A stretch of 64,000 nucleotides of DNA from Rosa chinensis. Lineage: Eukaryota; Streptophyta; Magnoliopsida; Rosales; Rosaceae. The stretch is taken from NCBI RefSeq assembly GCF_002994745.2, contig NC_037091.1, positions 13,206,501-13,270,500 on the forward strand, written 5' to 3'. The notes under the pieces are model-generated. The model was not told the DNA's origin, did no database searches, and worked only from the letters and a program-made list of their open reading frames with translations. Shown here one piece after another: positions 22,561 through 33,495 of this stretch. Both the position numbers and the translations under genes were made by a program. Numbering within the stretch: the first letter of the stretch is position 1; the number at the start of each line of letters is the position of its first letter.

Positions 22561-23621
22561 GTTAATAACCCCTCAGAAAGTTTATGATCATATATTTTAT
22601 GAGCTAACAGTTAGAATTATGATCATAGATAATCTCAATCTCAATTTTTTGATTACTTTCTATTGATTTGCAGCTCTTCATATTCAAATACACGTCTGGA
22701 TATCTTTTAGCCTCTCTTTGATTAAGCTTTGTTCTTATAGAAACCGATTGGAATAAGCTTTTATTTCTGTGATGTTGTTAACTCATACTCTGTTTCAATT
22801 TTAAATTTCCAAATAGCTTGAGTTTTGCCAAACTGAACTGATGCATGATCTTTGATAGTTTGTCTTTCGGTTCTCACTTTTCTTCAAAACTATATATGAG
22901 TTTGGATGTACTTATCAAATTGGACTATCACTTGTATAAGTTATTTCAGAAACTATAGTTTCCAGACCCAGCGACCTGTTCTGTAAAACTGTAATTTTCT
23001 GTTAATAATTTGAAGTTATTTTCTTTTGAGAATTTGTAGTGGACTTGTTAAAGAGTATTTAAGACTTGGAATCTGATAAAAAAGATTTTTCTATAATTAG
23101 TTATGATTTTTCAAAGTTACAGGTCTGTTGCAGGAATTTCTGAAAACAGTATCACTGTCATGTTCTTTCTGTTTCTTTTAGTATCTTTTTATGTACAATC
23201 TTACTTCAAGAATCCAGTACTTTAAAAGTAGGCATTCCCACCTTTCATATGAAACCCACCTGCCTCCATTTGGAGTTCGTATGAAAGATTTATATCACGA
23301 CAAATTTGGCTTTGTGCATGAGCATTTCTGCTGCACAGTTTTACTTTACAGATCAGATCTCAAATAACCATTTCTACACGTTCAATGTATGCTATAATCC
23401 AGTATTTCTATTGTATGATAAAGCAATTAGTTTGTTTTTATTTGGGGGGCTACAAGGTGATATCATTGTTGCAACCTTGGACCTTAAAAATGATGAGGTT
23501 CCTTGAAAAGGAAACCACTTGGGAATTTTAAAAATGTAGCTGCTTGTTCTATCATATTTTGGAGTGCTTTTACATTCTTCTTGTCTAATAATGTACATAA
23601 ATATGATATTTGTTGGTTCAG

Positions 23622-23911
23622 ATCCGCCTTCTTTTGGCTATCAGTTAAGACATAGGAGAGGAAAATTAGAAACTACTCGTGCTCAGTACATAAACACAAA
23701 GGATTTGAGGTTTGTCTATGTTTTTCTACCTCTTGCAATGCTAGGCCAAGAAGTAGCACTAGTTTGGTTCTTAATGGAATTTCCTGGGGCACATTATTTC
23801 ATGTAGGCTGACAATAAGCACTTGGAATGTTGCTGGAAGAGTTCCGGATGAAAACCTTGATATTGATGATTGTATTTCTTCAAAAGAGCCATCGGATATC
23901 TACATTTTCGG
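23622..23911 (+). pseudogene. Inositol polyphosphate 5-phosphatase two-exon fragment
   Basis: Exon 23622-23709 encodes PSFGYQLRHRRGK and RAQYINTKDLR. After an intron (GTTTGTC...ATGTAG), exon 23807-23911 encodes LTISTWNVAGRVP, DENLDIDD and EPSDIYIFG. This is the start of the catalytic domain of plant type I inositol polyphosphate 5-phosphatases, normally RAQYINTK-[EI]-R...TWNVGGR...DLDIDDW...DIYV.GFQE, which remove the 5-phosphate of inositol phosphates and phosphoinositides. Both splice sites are canonical and the frame is preserved across the junction. The catalytic core after GFQE is missing. The tryptophan normally after DIDD is a cysteine here. Confidence 0.87.
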
Positions 23912-24349
23912 GTCAGTACTTTCTATCCCAGATTGTGTTAACCAACAGATTGTGTTATGGATGCTAGGATAGGAATGTCTTGTAAGGTCAATGTCTTTTT
24001 GTCTTTCCCTTTTCCTTTCCTTTCTTTCCTTCTGTTTTTCTTGTTATAGCTAACTGTTCATTTCATTTTATTTGCAGGTGAAAACAGAAGAACAAATGGG
24101 ATATAAGTATGGCGAGGCTTGCTTTCATTTATGTTTCTAGTATTATGTACCATTTAGACTTAAATTTTTGTTTTATTTCGACATGTTATGCATAGAAATA
24201 CTTGGGATGTTGTTATGTACTTTGAGCATCAATATTAATCAAAATTTATTTACTTACGATATTTATTCTCATTAGATTTCCTAGCAATAGTTACAAGTCA
24301 GTTTATAACTATAATGATGAAGTCATATAAGAACTAATACATCAGTTCT

Positions 24350-25060
24350 AAAATAAAAAATTGATGTCCCATTAGCAGTAGATAACAAAATATTAAGTAA
24401 GAAACGATGTAACACAACCCAATGAACATCGACTTGTTAAGTAAGAAACGATGTAAAACAACGCAATGGACATCAACTTATTAAGTAAGAAACGATGTAA
24501 AACAATGCAATGGACATCGATTTATTAAATGAAAAACGATGTCTAGCATAAGTATAAACATCAGTGTCAACCTCAAAAACTGATGTTTAATATAAGCTTG
24601 GACATCACTTCGTAAAAGGAAACGATATTTAACATAATAATGAACATCGGTCGAGTAATACAAAAGAATGTAGATTCAATCTTAAATAGTGTGATTCATG
24701 GCAAGTACCAGTAAAGCTTATAAACAGCAGGCAAATTTCAAAAATACCGATGTGTAAGAATATATTACACATCGTTTCTAGAATGAGTAACGATGTTAAA
24801 ATGAATACTAGTGCTATTGGACTTATATTTAATTAAGTATTAAATGTATAAATATGAAGGTTTAACAATATCTAAAAACACTAATTTGTGATCATAATAA
24901 CAGTTTAACATCGATTATAGAATCTAATCCGATGTTTATTGTAGTATGGGATATCGGTTTTTAACCGATGTCTATTTTTTGACGATCTTTTACATCACCC
25001 ACTAACACATGTGTACAAATTTTTTTTTACATCAGTTTTTGGCCGATGTATATGAGAAAA
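24350..25060. repeat. Subterminal repeat array of the CACTA element
   Basis: Units of roughly 55-60 bp such as AAGAAACGATGTAAAACAA followed by TGGACATCGA repeat in tandem between 24400 and 24620; further ACATCG/CGATGT copies are scattered to the terminus. In CACTA elements such arrays are the usual binding sites for the element-encoded protein, so a helper may still recognise them (inference). Confidence 0.75.
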
Positions 25061-25463
25061 ATTCTAGTAGTGTTTAAAATGGCCGGACTGAATTGTTCGG
25101 TCTGGGTTCAATAAAAAAATTTGTACAATCGGACCGATCAGGTTCAAGCTTCGTTAATTCCAGTTTGGGCCCGGTCTTGGAGTTTATAAAATATACATAT
25201 TATACAAACCTGTTAGGCCCGGTTTTTCTTTATTAGTCATATAAAATTTTCCTCTCCTCTCCTCTCCTCTTCTCTTTTCTTTTTCTTTTTCTTTTCCTTT
25301 TCTTCTTCTTCTTCATTTCTGCTCGAGCTCGCAGACGATGCACCCACTCCATTGAGGACCCTACCTCCACCACTCCCTACCCACATCCCGTGGCGCGACC
25401 TCATCTGCAAAGCCATCTAGATCATCCTTCACCATCCCGCTCTGCCGCCGAGATCCTCAAATC

Positions 25464-27073
25464 TAGGGCTGGGCATTTAAGCCCGAAAACCCGTAAACTC
25501 AGACCGAACCGTTAAAGCCTGACCCGAACGGGCCGGGCCCAATTTTTTTTTTAACCAAAAGGTTCGGGCCCGGGCCTTGATCTTCAAACAAACGGTTCGG
25601 GCCGGGCCTTGTATTTCAAAGCTGTCAAAGCCCGTCAGGCCCGTCATATATTAAAGAGGACAGATGTTCACGTAGTATTGGTCCTCATATAAGCCTCAAA
25701 ATTTTTATAATAGGATCATACACACAGGATTGCATTCTCACTTAAATACCTAATAACCTAAACCTAATCCTCATTCCTCACTCCTCAGCCTTCATTTCCT
25801 TCGTGTAGCCCGATCTGAACCAAATAGCAATGAGAGGCAGCCGCCTCCTTCTCCTCCGCTGAGACGCTCAGACCCCCGCCGCTGAGACACCCAGACCCCC
25901 GCCGCTGAGACGCCCGCCGCTACTCTCTCTCTCTCTCTCCCTACTTCACCTGCGGAGCTGTAGGCCCGAGAGCCGGCTGCCTCCTTCACTGGAGAGTTCA
26001 CATCGCACCAGAGGCCGCCTCAGTCTCTCAGTTTCTCCCTCTCCTCCGCCATAGCTGTGAGGCCGAGACACCAAAATAGGAGCTCGTTGTTCTTCAGGTC
26101 TGCCATCTCATTTTAGCTTCATGGGTTCCTCAGTTTATTGATAAATTTGATCTCTTTATGTGCTTATATGCTTGTGAGTTGTGGTTCCTGAAAATGGGTT
26201 TTAATGTAGCTTGTACTATGTGATTGCAGGCTTGTACCACTGCTGAACACAACGATCTGTGAGTTTCTTTTTCTGGGTTTTTGCAACTATTTGTTCAGTT
26301 GTTGTGATATTCTGATACAGTGATTGTTTTTGCGTCTGATTGAGTTATTGTGTTTGTGTTTGTCAGTTTATGTTTGCTGATAAAATGAGGCTAAAATGTG
26401 ATGGAATTGTTGCATCCTAAATTTAAATTTTTGATTTTTAGTGACTGCAAATATGCTTGTGATAGTGCTGCATATTGCTATTTTATTTGCTACCTGCAGT
26501 TTCTGAAATGAATGAGTAAAGTTGATTATGTTGAGTTGCAGTTTTTGGTATTTGTTTATATATTAAGAGATTTGCAGTTTCTGGTATTTTTGTATATTGA
26601 CTTGTTGATAATCTTGAATATTGGTATTGAAGTAGCTTCTGTGTGTACTCCTAGTTGAGTAAAGTTTTGGCTCTTGAATGGTTCTTTGTTATTGAAGTAG
26701 GTTCTCTGTGTAGTGCTATTAATGGTAAAGTTGCAGCTTGAATGGTTCTTTGTTATCTAAATCTATTTATGATGGCTATTGTAGGGAAAACTATGGAAGC
26801 CAATTGATGGATGGCCGCATTGCTGCTGGATAGGAGACTGGAAAAATGGCTTGCTAAATTGCTGCATCTGAATTAGGACTTTATATTTCATTGGATATTT
26901 GTATTTGAATCTAGACACTTTGAATTTGAATTGTACCTTCAATTGTTCTTGATGAGTAATTGAATTTGGACACTTTGAATTCGAATTTGCAGCTTGAACT
27001 TTGTATCTTGATATTGTGTTTTGATTCAAATCTTCAACAGCTTGAAATTTGCAGCTATATATGAATGAAATCT

Positions 27074-27108
<35 letters not shown>

Positions 27109-27267
27109 CATAAGCAAATGGTTAAATATAGGTTTTTGGGCCCGAAAGCCCGCAAGCCCGGCCCGAAATGAAACGGGCCAGTTCCGGGCCGGTCCCTGTT
27201 TTTGTCAACACGGACCGGATCCGGGCCCAGTGAAATTATAGTTGGGCCCGGCCCGTGCCCAGCCCTA
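25464..27267. mobile_element. Inner hAT-type non-autonomous element
   Basis: Termini TAGGGCTGGGCA and TGCCCAGCCCTA are perfect 12-bp inverted repeats, flanked by the 8-bp duplication CTCAAATC (25456-25463, 27268-27275). Subterminal regions are rich in GGGCCCGG/GGCCCG motifs (25540-25640, 27130-27260). The middle has a leader-like stretch with (CT)n near 25920-25940 and no transposase. It lies within the outer hAT. Confidence 0.88.
27076..27106. repeat. (AT)n microsatellite
   Basis: About 15 uninterrupted TA dinucleotides inside the inner hAT element. Confidence 0.9.
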
Positions 27268-27275
27268 CTCAAATC

Positions 27276-28493
27276 CGAAAACACGCCAACCTGGCCCTCA
27301 AATTCTGCAATAGCGAAATTTACATCAACATGCCACAATACAGACCAAGAACAAGTTCCCATGGCCTTCAAATCAATCCAAAGCTTCAATCTTTATTGGT
27401 TCCAAAATCAAATTCCCAACTGCTCAAGCCCATTCATCACAAAAATTGAGCTCTAGTCTTATCCAACCTCAGTTGAAGTCAATCTCTCCAAGAACAAGTT
27501 CGACGACAGCTTCGTGTTTGAAAAAGGTTTTGTTTCATCTATCTAGAAGCTCAATCTCTGCAGCTAGTGCTCTCTTTGCTCTTCCATGTAAAACCATAAT
27601 TACATGCTCACAACATATGCACATAAATCATAAAAGGGATCAAGGCTTACCTTCAGCAATCACTGGCATAGATTCCATCTTATGCTAAAAACACGAACAC
27701 TGAATATAGTCTTCTGTTACTTACCAACTTGCTTCTCAATGGACAGAACAATATGCAAAACGTCGGTAGTAATCAGGGACCAATTCATCTGTATATATAG
27801 ATGACTTAAACCTCAAGAAGCTTCCCATTAAAGCTATCCATATCGGTTTAGGTTTCCTAGTTAGATTCTTAATGTAACACTTCATTGTAATCTTTCTTGC
27901 AGACTAAGAATAGGATTACTTACCTTAATGAATAGATACACTGCTTCATTAAGTTACAAGTATTGATTTACTGTTTGTATCCATGTTAAACTAGGATTGA
28001 TATTAAGCTAATCATCAATTACTTTATGATGATATGTGTTATGTCCATATTTGATCTTACATTCCAGCCTTGTCATCGTCTGCCTGTAATGAAACCTAAT
28101 TTAGAAATTGGGAAACTAATTCATACCAATTTAATTTTGATAAACTGATTCGGATGGAAATTCATTAGCTTTTTACTATATGATATATGAGAATTTTTTA
28201 TATTTGGAGAAGCAGGTTGTTGTTGTCAAATTGATTTGATTCACTTTTCATCATTGTTAGTAAAACATACTGTGGTTATTGTAAGAAGTGGTGGTTAGAT
28301 AGGTTTAGAGGGCGGAGCACGGCGTTGATATCTGGGCACGGTTATTATTATTTTTTATTTTTATTTTCTGGTCTATTTGGGCCTAATTTGGTCCCAACCT
28401 ATGAATAACATGTTTTGGGCCTGGACCGAAAATTTCGGTCTCGGTTATAGGCTCAGCATTTTGACATAAGGACTCGGCCCATGCCCAACCCTG
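27276..28493. other. Right arm of the outer hAT element
   Basis: Once the inner hAT is removed, 25340-25455 and 27276-27460 form a continuous GC-richer stretch that could be a captured exon, but the translations match nothing I know. The rest to 28493 is AT-rich. The end contains GGGCCT/TCGGCCCA motifs typical of this hAT group. Confidence 0.4.
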
Positions 28494-28501
28494 ATGGGAT
28501 C

Positions 28502-29305
28502 ACCCGAAACCCTAGCCTCCCAACTAGTCTGCACCAGTTTCACATTCCGGATGTGCTGCCCAAAATGGTTCAAATAGAAACATTCTTCTTCTCCTCCAAT
28601 GTGCGGTTGGTGTCATATAAACCTCAATCAGAAGGAAGCTGTGGTTAGATGTACTTAGGTGTAGATGCGTCGTTGACGACCTGGGAAACAGGTTCCGTAA
28701 TCCAACTTTCCAGAGACTCCTATCTAGTCTTTCTTTGGTTTGATAGTCAGCACAAGTAAAAGGACTCTCTGAAGATCCTATGTCCAGTAGGGCACAATCA
28801 ACCATGGCTTCCCTAAAAGCCTGCATTGATGCAAGTCGATGAACAACACTACCACTCACCAGGATTTCATTAAAATCCCCAACGAGCAGCCATGGTAGCA
28901 TAGACTCTCTTGCCTGCCGTCGCTTCAACGCCCACGTGCCACTGCGATCTGCCATTCTAGCATAGCCATAAACCCCAGTCAATCTCCACTCATCCAAGGA
29001 ACCTCGCCCACTAATTATAACGTTGACATGTCGAGCCAAATAATGCCTTATAATCACCGGTACATAATTCATCCAAGGGAAGGCAATACTTGATGACTCA
29101 TTACTCTGTGCCTTTCCCAGGAAGTTATCGAAACCAACCTTAACCCTATGGGTTTCAAGCTGCTACTCAATGCATAAGGTTTTTTTTTATAAAAATAAAA
29201 CTATGAGATTTTCCTGTCTGATAACATCTACCAAAGCCCTTCGTTAAGTACCGCCGATAATACCTCGGCAATTCCACGCTAAAACTCGAAGGCTCATCAT
29301 AACTT
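28502..29305 (-). pseudogene. L1-like LINE piece: apurinic endonuclease domain
   Basis: The minus strand begins near 29303 with MMSLRVLAWNCRGIIGGT, the standard ORF2 start and first endonuclease motif of plant L1-like elements, then a stop. It continues with WRLTGVYGYA, PWLLVGDFNEIL (the GDFNEI endonuclease motif), ESPFTCADYQTKERLDR and FLLIEVY. A T-rich disruption occurs around 29175-29200. The endonuclease would nick target DNA for target-primed reverse transcription. It is the 5' piece of the LINE whose other parts are at 20263-19094, 15140-14362 and 7506-6717. Confidence 0.83.
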
Positions 29306-29719
29306 CAGCAGTGCTAGGAAGGGCGTTGTCATGCACAGTGATGGAGGCACCGTGTTTTAGTCTCAGAGCGGGTTAGACTCTGCTAGGTATTTTAATAAAA
29401 AAGGTCAGTTGGTTCCATATACTGATCATCTTGTTGTTGGATGTTTGTTTTCCTTGTATATTCTTCTCCTTTTTCTTTTTTACTTTGATTTTTTGAAAAT
29501 TGAGTAAAACAAAACAACTTCCATCTCCCATAAGATTTTCACCTCAATGATCAAAGTGTCTTCAATGAATTTTGGGGTGTATTTCAAACGCATGTTTATT
29601 TGACAACTTAATTCCTTATATTAACGTCACAAATTTTAAGTGAATTTGTCATCGTTGGAATTATCAAATAGCCCTTAAACTCTTTTAAGAGTGATACTAC
29701 AAAAATACACGACAAGGAT
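29306..29719. other. No gene seen; degenerate repeat
   Basis: AT-rich. The block TTTGAAAATTGAGTAAAA (29494-29512) and the sequence after it recur in diverged form near 31598-31800, so an old repeat lies on both sides of the retroposon 29720-31345. LINE leader sequence may occupy the first 50-100 bases. Confidence 0.4.
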
Positions 29720-31345
29720 TTTTTTTTTTTTTTTTTTAGGGAAATGAGGTCAGAATCATATTAAGGTTTCAGCAAACAGTACAAAAATGAACCACCCCTA
29801 AGGGATCGTCTGAGTCATTTCTTAGAGTACAAAAACTTATTCTAATCGAACAAGTTTCCCGCACCCCCAGTACACCCACATTTTTGAGAGATAAGCATTT
29901 TTATTAAAACAAGAAAACTCAGTGCTCCAAAGTGGAATAAATTTGTTCAACAGAACAACTAGTCTTTTTGTGGCCTGAAAGATTCAAGAAATAATGGGAG
30001 CAGAAAGAGATAATTCACCCTCAACTCCCTTATCTAAGGTAGTCTAGCCCTAACAGTCCTTAGGACCCAACCCACCAACCCACAGCCTTGCTTAAGGCCC
30101 ATAATCAAGAAAAAGGACCAAATGGCCCAACTTGTGATAATTGCTAAGGACACCCTATGGTCTCCACCACAACATATCTGGCCATCGCTGCCACTGATCC
30201 GTGTCGTCACCGAAGTGTATCGGCATCTCATCACGTTAGGCACCACTAACTCCACTGCCTTGTAAAGGGCTGCATAATCACTAGGACCAAACCGCTCCCA
30301 GAACAACTCCAATTTGAAGCCACCACGACCAACTCCCAACTTGGACAGGAGGAAGCAAAGGTTTTCTCTACCACCATTGTCCAAATAAAATTCCATTCCA
30401 ACTTCAATAACTGCCACCACTGAAGATCGAACCATCCAAGAACCCGCACACAAGAACGATGAGATATCTTTGGTTAGAAACACTGATGCACCTCTTGGTT
30501 TCATCATGTTAATGTCTAAAAGTTCAACGGTAGCTGAACCTCGGTTAACGCTGATCCGATGGGTAGACCGCTACTTATGATATTCAGAGCTTCGGTTTAC
30601 CTGTCAAGTAAAATACAGAGGGCGTCAGAGGGAGACCGCGCTGGGCGGTCTTCTCTTCTCTGATGCCTAAGTTAGTCAATGTATTTGTGTTGACAAAGTA
30701 ACAGTGGGTAAGTAGTAAAAATGAGTAATTAATGAGGAGAGAGGAGAGAACCTTTTATAGGTGAGGAGGAAACTGATCTTCTCCATGTTTTCGATGTGGG
30801 ACTGATGTGCTTCAGTCCCCAGCTTCTGGAGCTTCTGATGCTAACTTGGCGCTGCGCGTCAGCGGTGATCTGAGGGTGAGCCGGGGCTCAGGCGGTAGCC
30901 TGTTTGGCCGTGTTTCCGTTGGTCACACAGCTGGCGGTAGTTGGTACCGTTGGCAGTATCATGAGTGTGGCTCATTATAGCTAATTATGCTAACAAATGC
31001 TCATGTAAGTACACATCATCTTGCCCACAACCTGAGCCTTCCATGAGTGAGATACTAGCGCATTCAACCATGCCGCCATCATATCTTTGACCCACACAGC
31101 TTGGGAACCATTAAGCACCATGCAATCCAAACTTGACTAGGCCACTTGAGATCGATCCGATTGACAACCATCAGGCTCCAGAAAACCAAAGTCATCAATC
31201 TCCCTACCCCAGGTGAAACCCGAGACTATGATCACACCTTCAAATCAAACAAACTCCACCACAAGAGTTTTTCTAAACACAGAGAACACACTTACTACCA
31301 AGAAGGAGAAACCAAGAAGCAAAGTTAGAGAACAAACTTCAAAGT
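29720..31345 (-). mobile_element. RT-less retroposon, family R copy 1 (interrupted by a solo LTR)
   Basis: A poly(T) run (about 29720-29740) marks the 3' end of a minus-oriented element. The sequence behind it matches the 3' ends at 50025-50200 and, inverted, 58260-58395. A minus frame at 30034-30507 (GLKQGCGLVG and similar) has no recognised domain. The element continues beyond the solo LTR at 30507-31013 to about 31345, where the boundary is unclear. Confidence 0.6.
30507..31013. mobile_element. Solo LTR of the Tat/Gypsy family
   Basis: 507 bp from TGTTAATGTCT to GTAAGTACA, with perfect duplication CATCA (30502-30506, 31014-31018). It is homologous along its length to the LTRs at 32052-32569 and 43289-43802. 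The clean duplication shows an insertion followed by LTR-LTR recombination. Confidence 0.92.
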
Positions 31346-32051
31346 AGTCATCAAATGACGGCTAGGTATAGTAGAAAGACGCGTTGTCTACCAAACCCTT
31401 GCAGAGGTCACTAGGTCAAAAAATGCTCAAAGTAACTTATAACCCGTAAAACTATTGTTAACTTGTCGCCAGGTCTAACTATAGCTAACGGCCAAGATTT
31501 TGATTAATTACTATAGATAAAATGATAAAAAGGTAGGAGCAACCTTTTGTTGACGAGGCCAACCTTATGCCTTGCATATTTTATTTTTAATTATTTTAAT
31601 TTTGAAAATTGAGTAAAAAAATGAAAACTTTTGTCTTCTTTAGGCTCTTTGTCTCGGTGATCTAAATGACGATAATAAATTATGAGGTTCTTCGGTTGTC
31701 CATTTTTAACGCATGTCAAATTGATGAAAAATCTCCCATTACACCAAAACGATTTTGACGGATTCTTCTTGTTGGAAGTTTCAAATAAATCCTTAAGAAA
31801 ACAAGAGTATATGAGAAAACACCAAAGGAGCCCACAATTGTCCGGATATTATGTAGTTTTTGTAGATGAATTAAAAAATAAAGGGGAAATGCTCAATTAC
31901 ACTAATTTTAGGGAAATTTTTTCCCCTCAACCACCAATCTTCTAAATTTCTCTATAACACGAATTGTGAGAGATTTTGGTCCCCATAACCCCAACTAAGC
32001 TATTTTTTTGTTGTTTGTTTATTTTTTTTTGACTATTTTACCCTCTCCAGT
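31346..32051. other. No gene seen; AT-rich repeat remnants
   Basis: 31590-31850 repeats the degenerate block of 29494-29690. 31880-32050 has alternating C-rich and T-rich runs (TTTTTTCCCCTCAACC; TGGTCCCCATAACCCC) reminiscent of MITE arms. It forms the left flank of the Gypsy element but does not match its right flank. Confidence 0.4.
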
Positions 32052-32569
32052 TGTTAATGTTTAAGATTTGAGCGGTAGCCCAAGTCTTTGTTAACGCGGG
32101 TTCGATGGGCGGACCGATACTTGCAATGTTCTCAGAGCTTCCGTTATGTGTCAAATGAAATACAAAGAGGCGTCAGAGGGAGACCGCGTTGGGCGGTATT
32201 CTCTTCTCCGATGCCTAAGTTAGTCAATGTATTTATGTTGACAGAATAACAGTAGGTAAGTAGTAAATACGTAATTAATGAGGAGAGAGGAGAGAACCTT
32301 TTATAGGTGGGGAAAAGGCTGAGCTCTTCCATGTTTTTAATGTGGGATTGATGTGCTTCAGTTCCCAGCTTCTGGAGCTTCTGATGCTAACTTGGTGCGG
32401 CGTGCGGCGGCGCGTCAGCGGTGATCTGGGGGTGAGCCAGGGCTCAGGCAGTAGCTTGTTTGGTTATGTTTCCGTAGGTCATATAGTTGGCAGTAGTTGG
32501 TACCGCTGGCTGTATCATGAGCGTGGCTCATTATAGCTAATTATGCTTGCAAATGCTTATATAAGTACA
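32052..32569 (-). repeat. 3' LTR of the Gypsy element
   Basis: Plus-strand ends TGTTAATGTTTAAG and ATAAGTACA; homologous to 43289-43802 and to the solo LTR at 30507. Confidence 0.88.
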
Positions 32570-32588
32570 AGTCCCCCAAGTCCCTAGT
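32570..32588 (-). promoter_or_regulatory. Gypsy polypurine tract
   Basis: On the minus strand, AGGGACTTGGGGGACT lies directly before the 3' LTR, the expected site of plus-strand priming. Confidence 0.7.
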
Positions 32589-33059
32589 CAAGGAGGGCAA
32601 TCTTGGTTGGGGAGCTGCCTGGCGGTTCGAAGCGTTACTTCCGCTAGACTTGCAAAAGCATAATTATTGTCAATGCTTTGTCAACCATGGACTTACTGAG
32701 GAAAAGCTTTGTACCCTTTCGGGTGGGCCCCAGCTAGGCCCCCCAGGGAGTCCTCCACTCCCCGGCTAAGATAGACCTCTGTTTGGTCGGTATATTGTTT
32801 ATTGAGGGGAGCTGCATTGAGCAGAGAGTGTTGGGTAGCGATCCCAAACTTTGGTACCCGAATGGCGGGGGTCAACGTGACTGATCAGGGCTGTCGTAGA
32901 CTATTGATGTGTCCCCGTGTCCCGGAGGGACGTAGCCTGACTGTAGCGTCGCGTAGATGTCGTCTTTAAGACGAGGCATTGCCTTGGGAATCGCCGTTAG
33001 TGGAAATCCCTCCGCTGATAGTAAGCGGCAAGCGGTGTCGCGGGGACATGCTTAGTGGT

Positions 33060-33495
33060 AGACCAGTGAGCGGTTTTGCGCTCAGCGGAAGTAACTGCAA
33101 GATGAAGGGAGAGGTTCCGCTAGTGGTTTGGCACTTAGCGGAGACTTCCGCTTGCAAGATGAGGGGAGAAGTTCCGCTAGCGGTGTGGCGCTTAGTGGAG
33201 ACTTCGGCTTGCAAGATGTTAAGGGAGCAGTTCCTCTAGCGGAGTTGCGCTTAGCGGAGACTACCTCGGTTGCAAGATGAAAAGGGAGAAGTTTCGCTAG
33301 TGGAGTTGCACATAGCGGAGACTACCTCGCTTGCAAGATGAAAAGGGAGAAGTTCCGCTAGCGGAGACTATCTCACTTGCAAGATGAAAAGGGAGAAGTT
33401 CCGCTAGCGGAGTTGCGCTTAGCGGAGACTGCGTCACTTGCAAGATGAAAAGGGAGAAGTTCAGCTAGCGGAGTTGCACTTAGCAGAGACTACCC
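33060..33495. repeat. Minisatellite of about 65-bp units in the Gypsy 3' region
   Basis: Seven to eight units, each with GTTCCGCTAGCGGAGTTGCG, CTTAGCGGAGACT and TTGCAAGATGAAAAGGGAGAA blocks. Unit length is about 63-66 bp with one shortened copy near 33360. The array lies between the 3' LTR and the antisense gene. Tandem repeats in this position are known in Tat-lineage elements. Confidence 0.85.

Larger units (their letters stand above)
20303..25072. mobile_element. Pack-CACTA element carrying two host-gene fragments
   Basis: Inverted termini CACTACTAGAA (20303-20313) and TTCTAGTAGTG (25062-25072) with 3-bp duplications TTT (20300-20302, 25073-25075), diagnostic of CACTA. Subterminal arrays of ACATCG/CGATGT motifs occupy 20320-20460 and 24350-25060. 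No TNP1/TNP2-like transposase was found. The 4.77-kb interior instead holds exons and introns of an RNA methyltransferase and an inositol polyphosphate 5-phosphatase, both on the plus strand. Confidence 0.88.
20272..28493. mobile_element. Outer hAT-type element, enlarged by nested insertions
   Basis: Perfect 8-bp duplication ATGGGATC (20264-20271 and 28494-28501) brackets termini TAGGGGTGAGCA and, inverted, CAGGGTTGGGCA. An 8-bp TSD with a short AGGG..TG.GCA-type end indicates hAT. Of 8.2 kb, about 4.8 kb is the CACTA element and 1.8 kb the inner hAT, so the original was about 1.7 kb and has no transposase. The flanking LINE reads across when it is removed. Confidence 0.85.

Noticed and set aside
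29700..29720. TACACGACAAGGA as the missing partner terminus of the CACTA-like end at 1791.
   Set aside because: It is in direct, not inverted, orientation and is cut short by the retroposon poly(T).
33060..33495. Regularly spaced repeats considered as a CRISPR-like array.
   Set aside because: Eukaryotic DNA, units contiguous with no unique spacers of constant length, located in a retrotransposon 3' region: a minisatellite.
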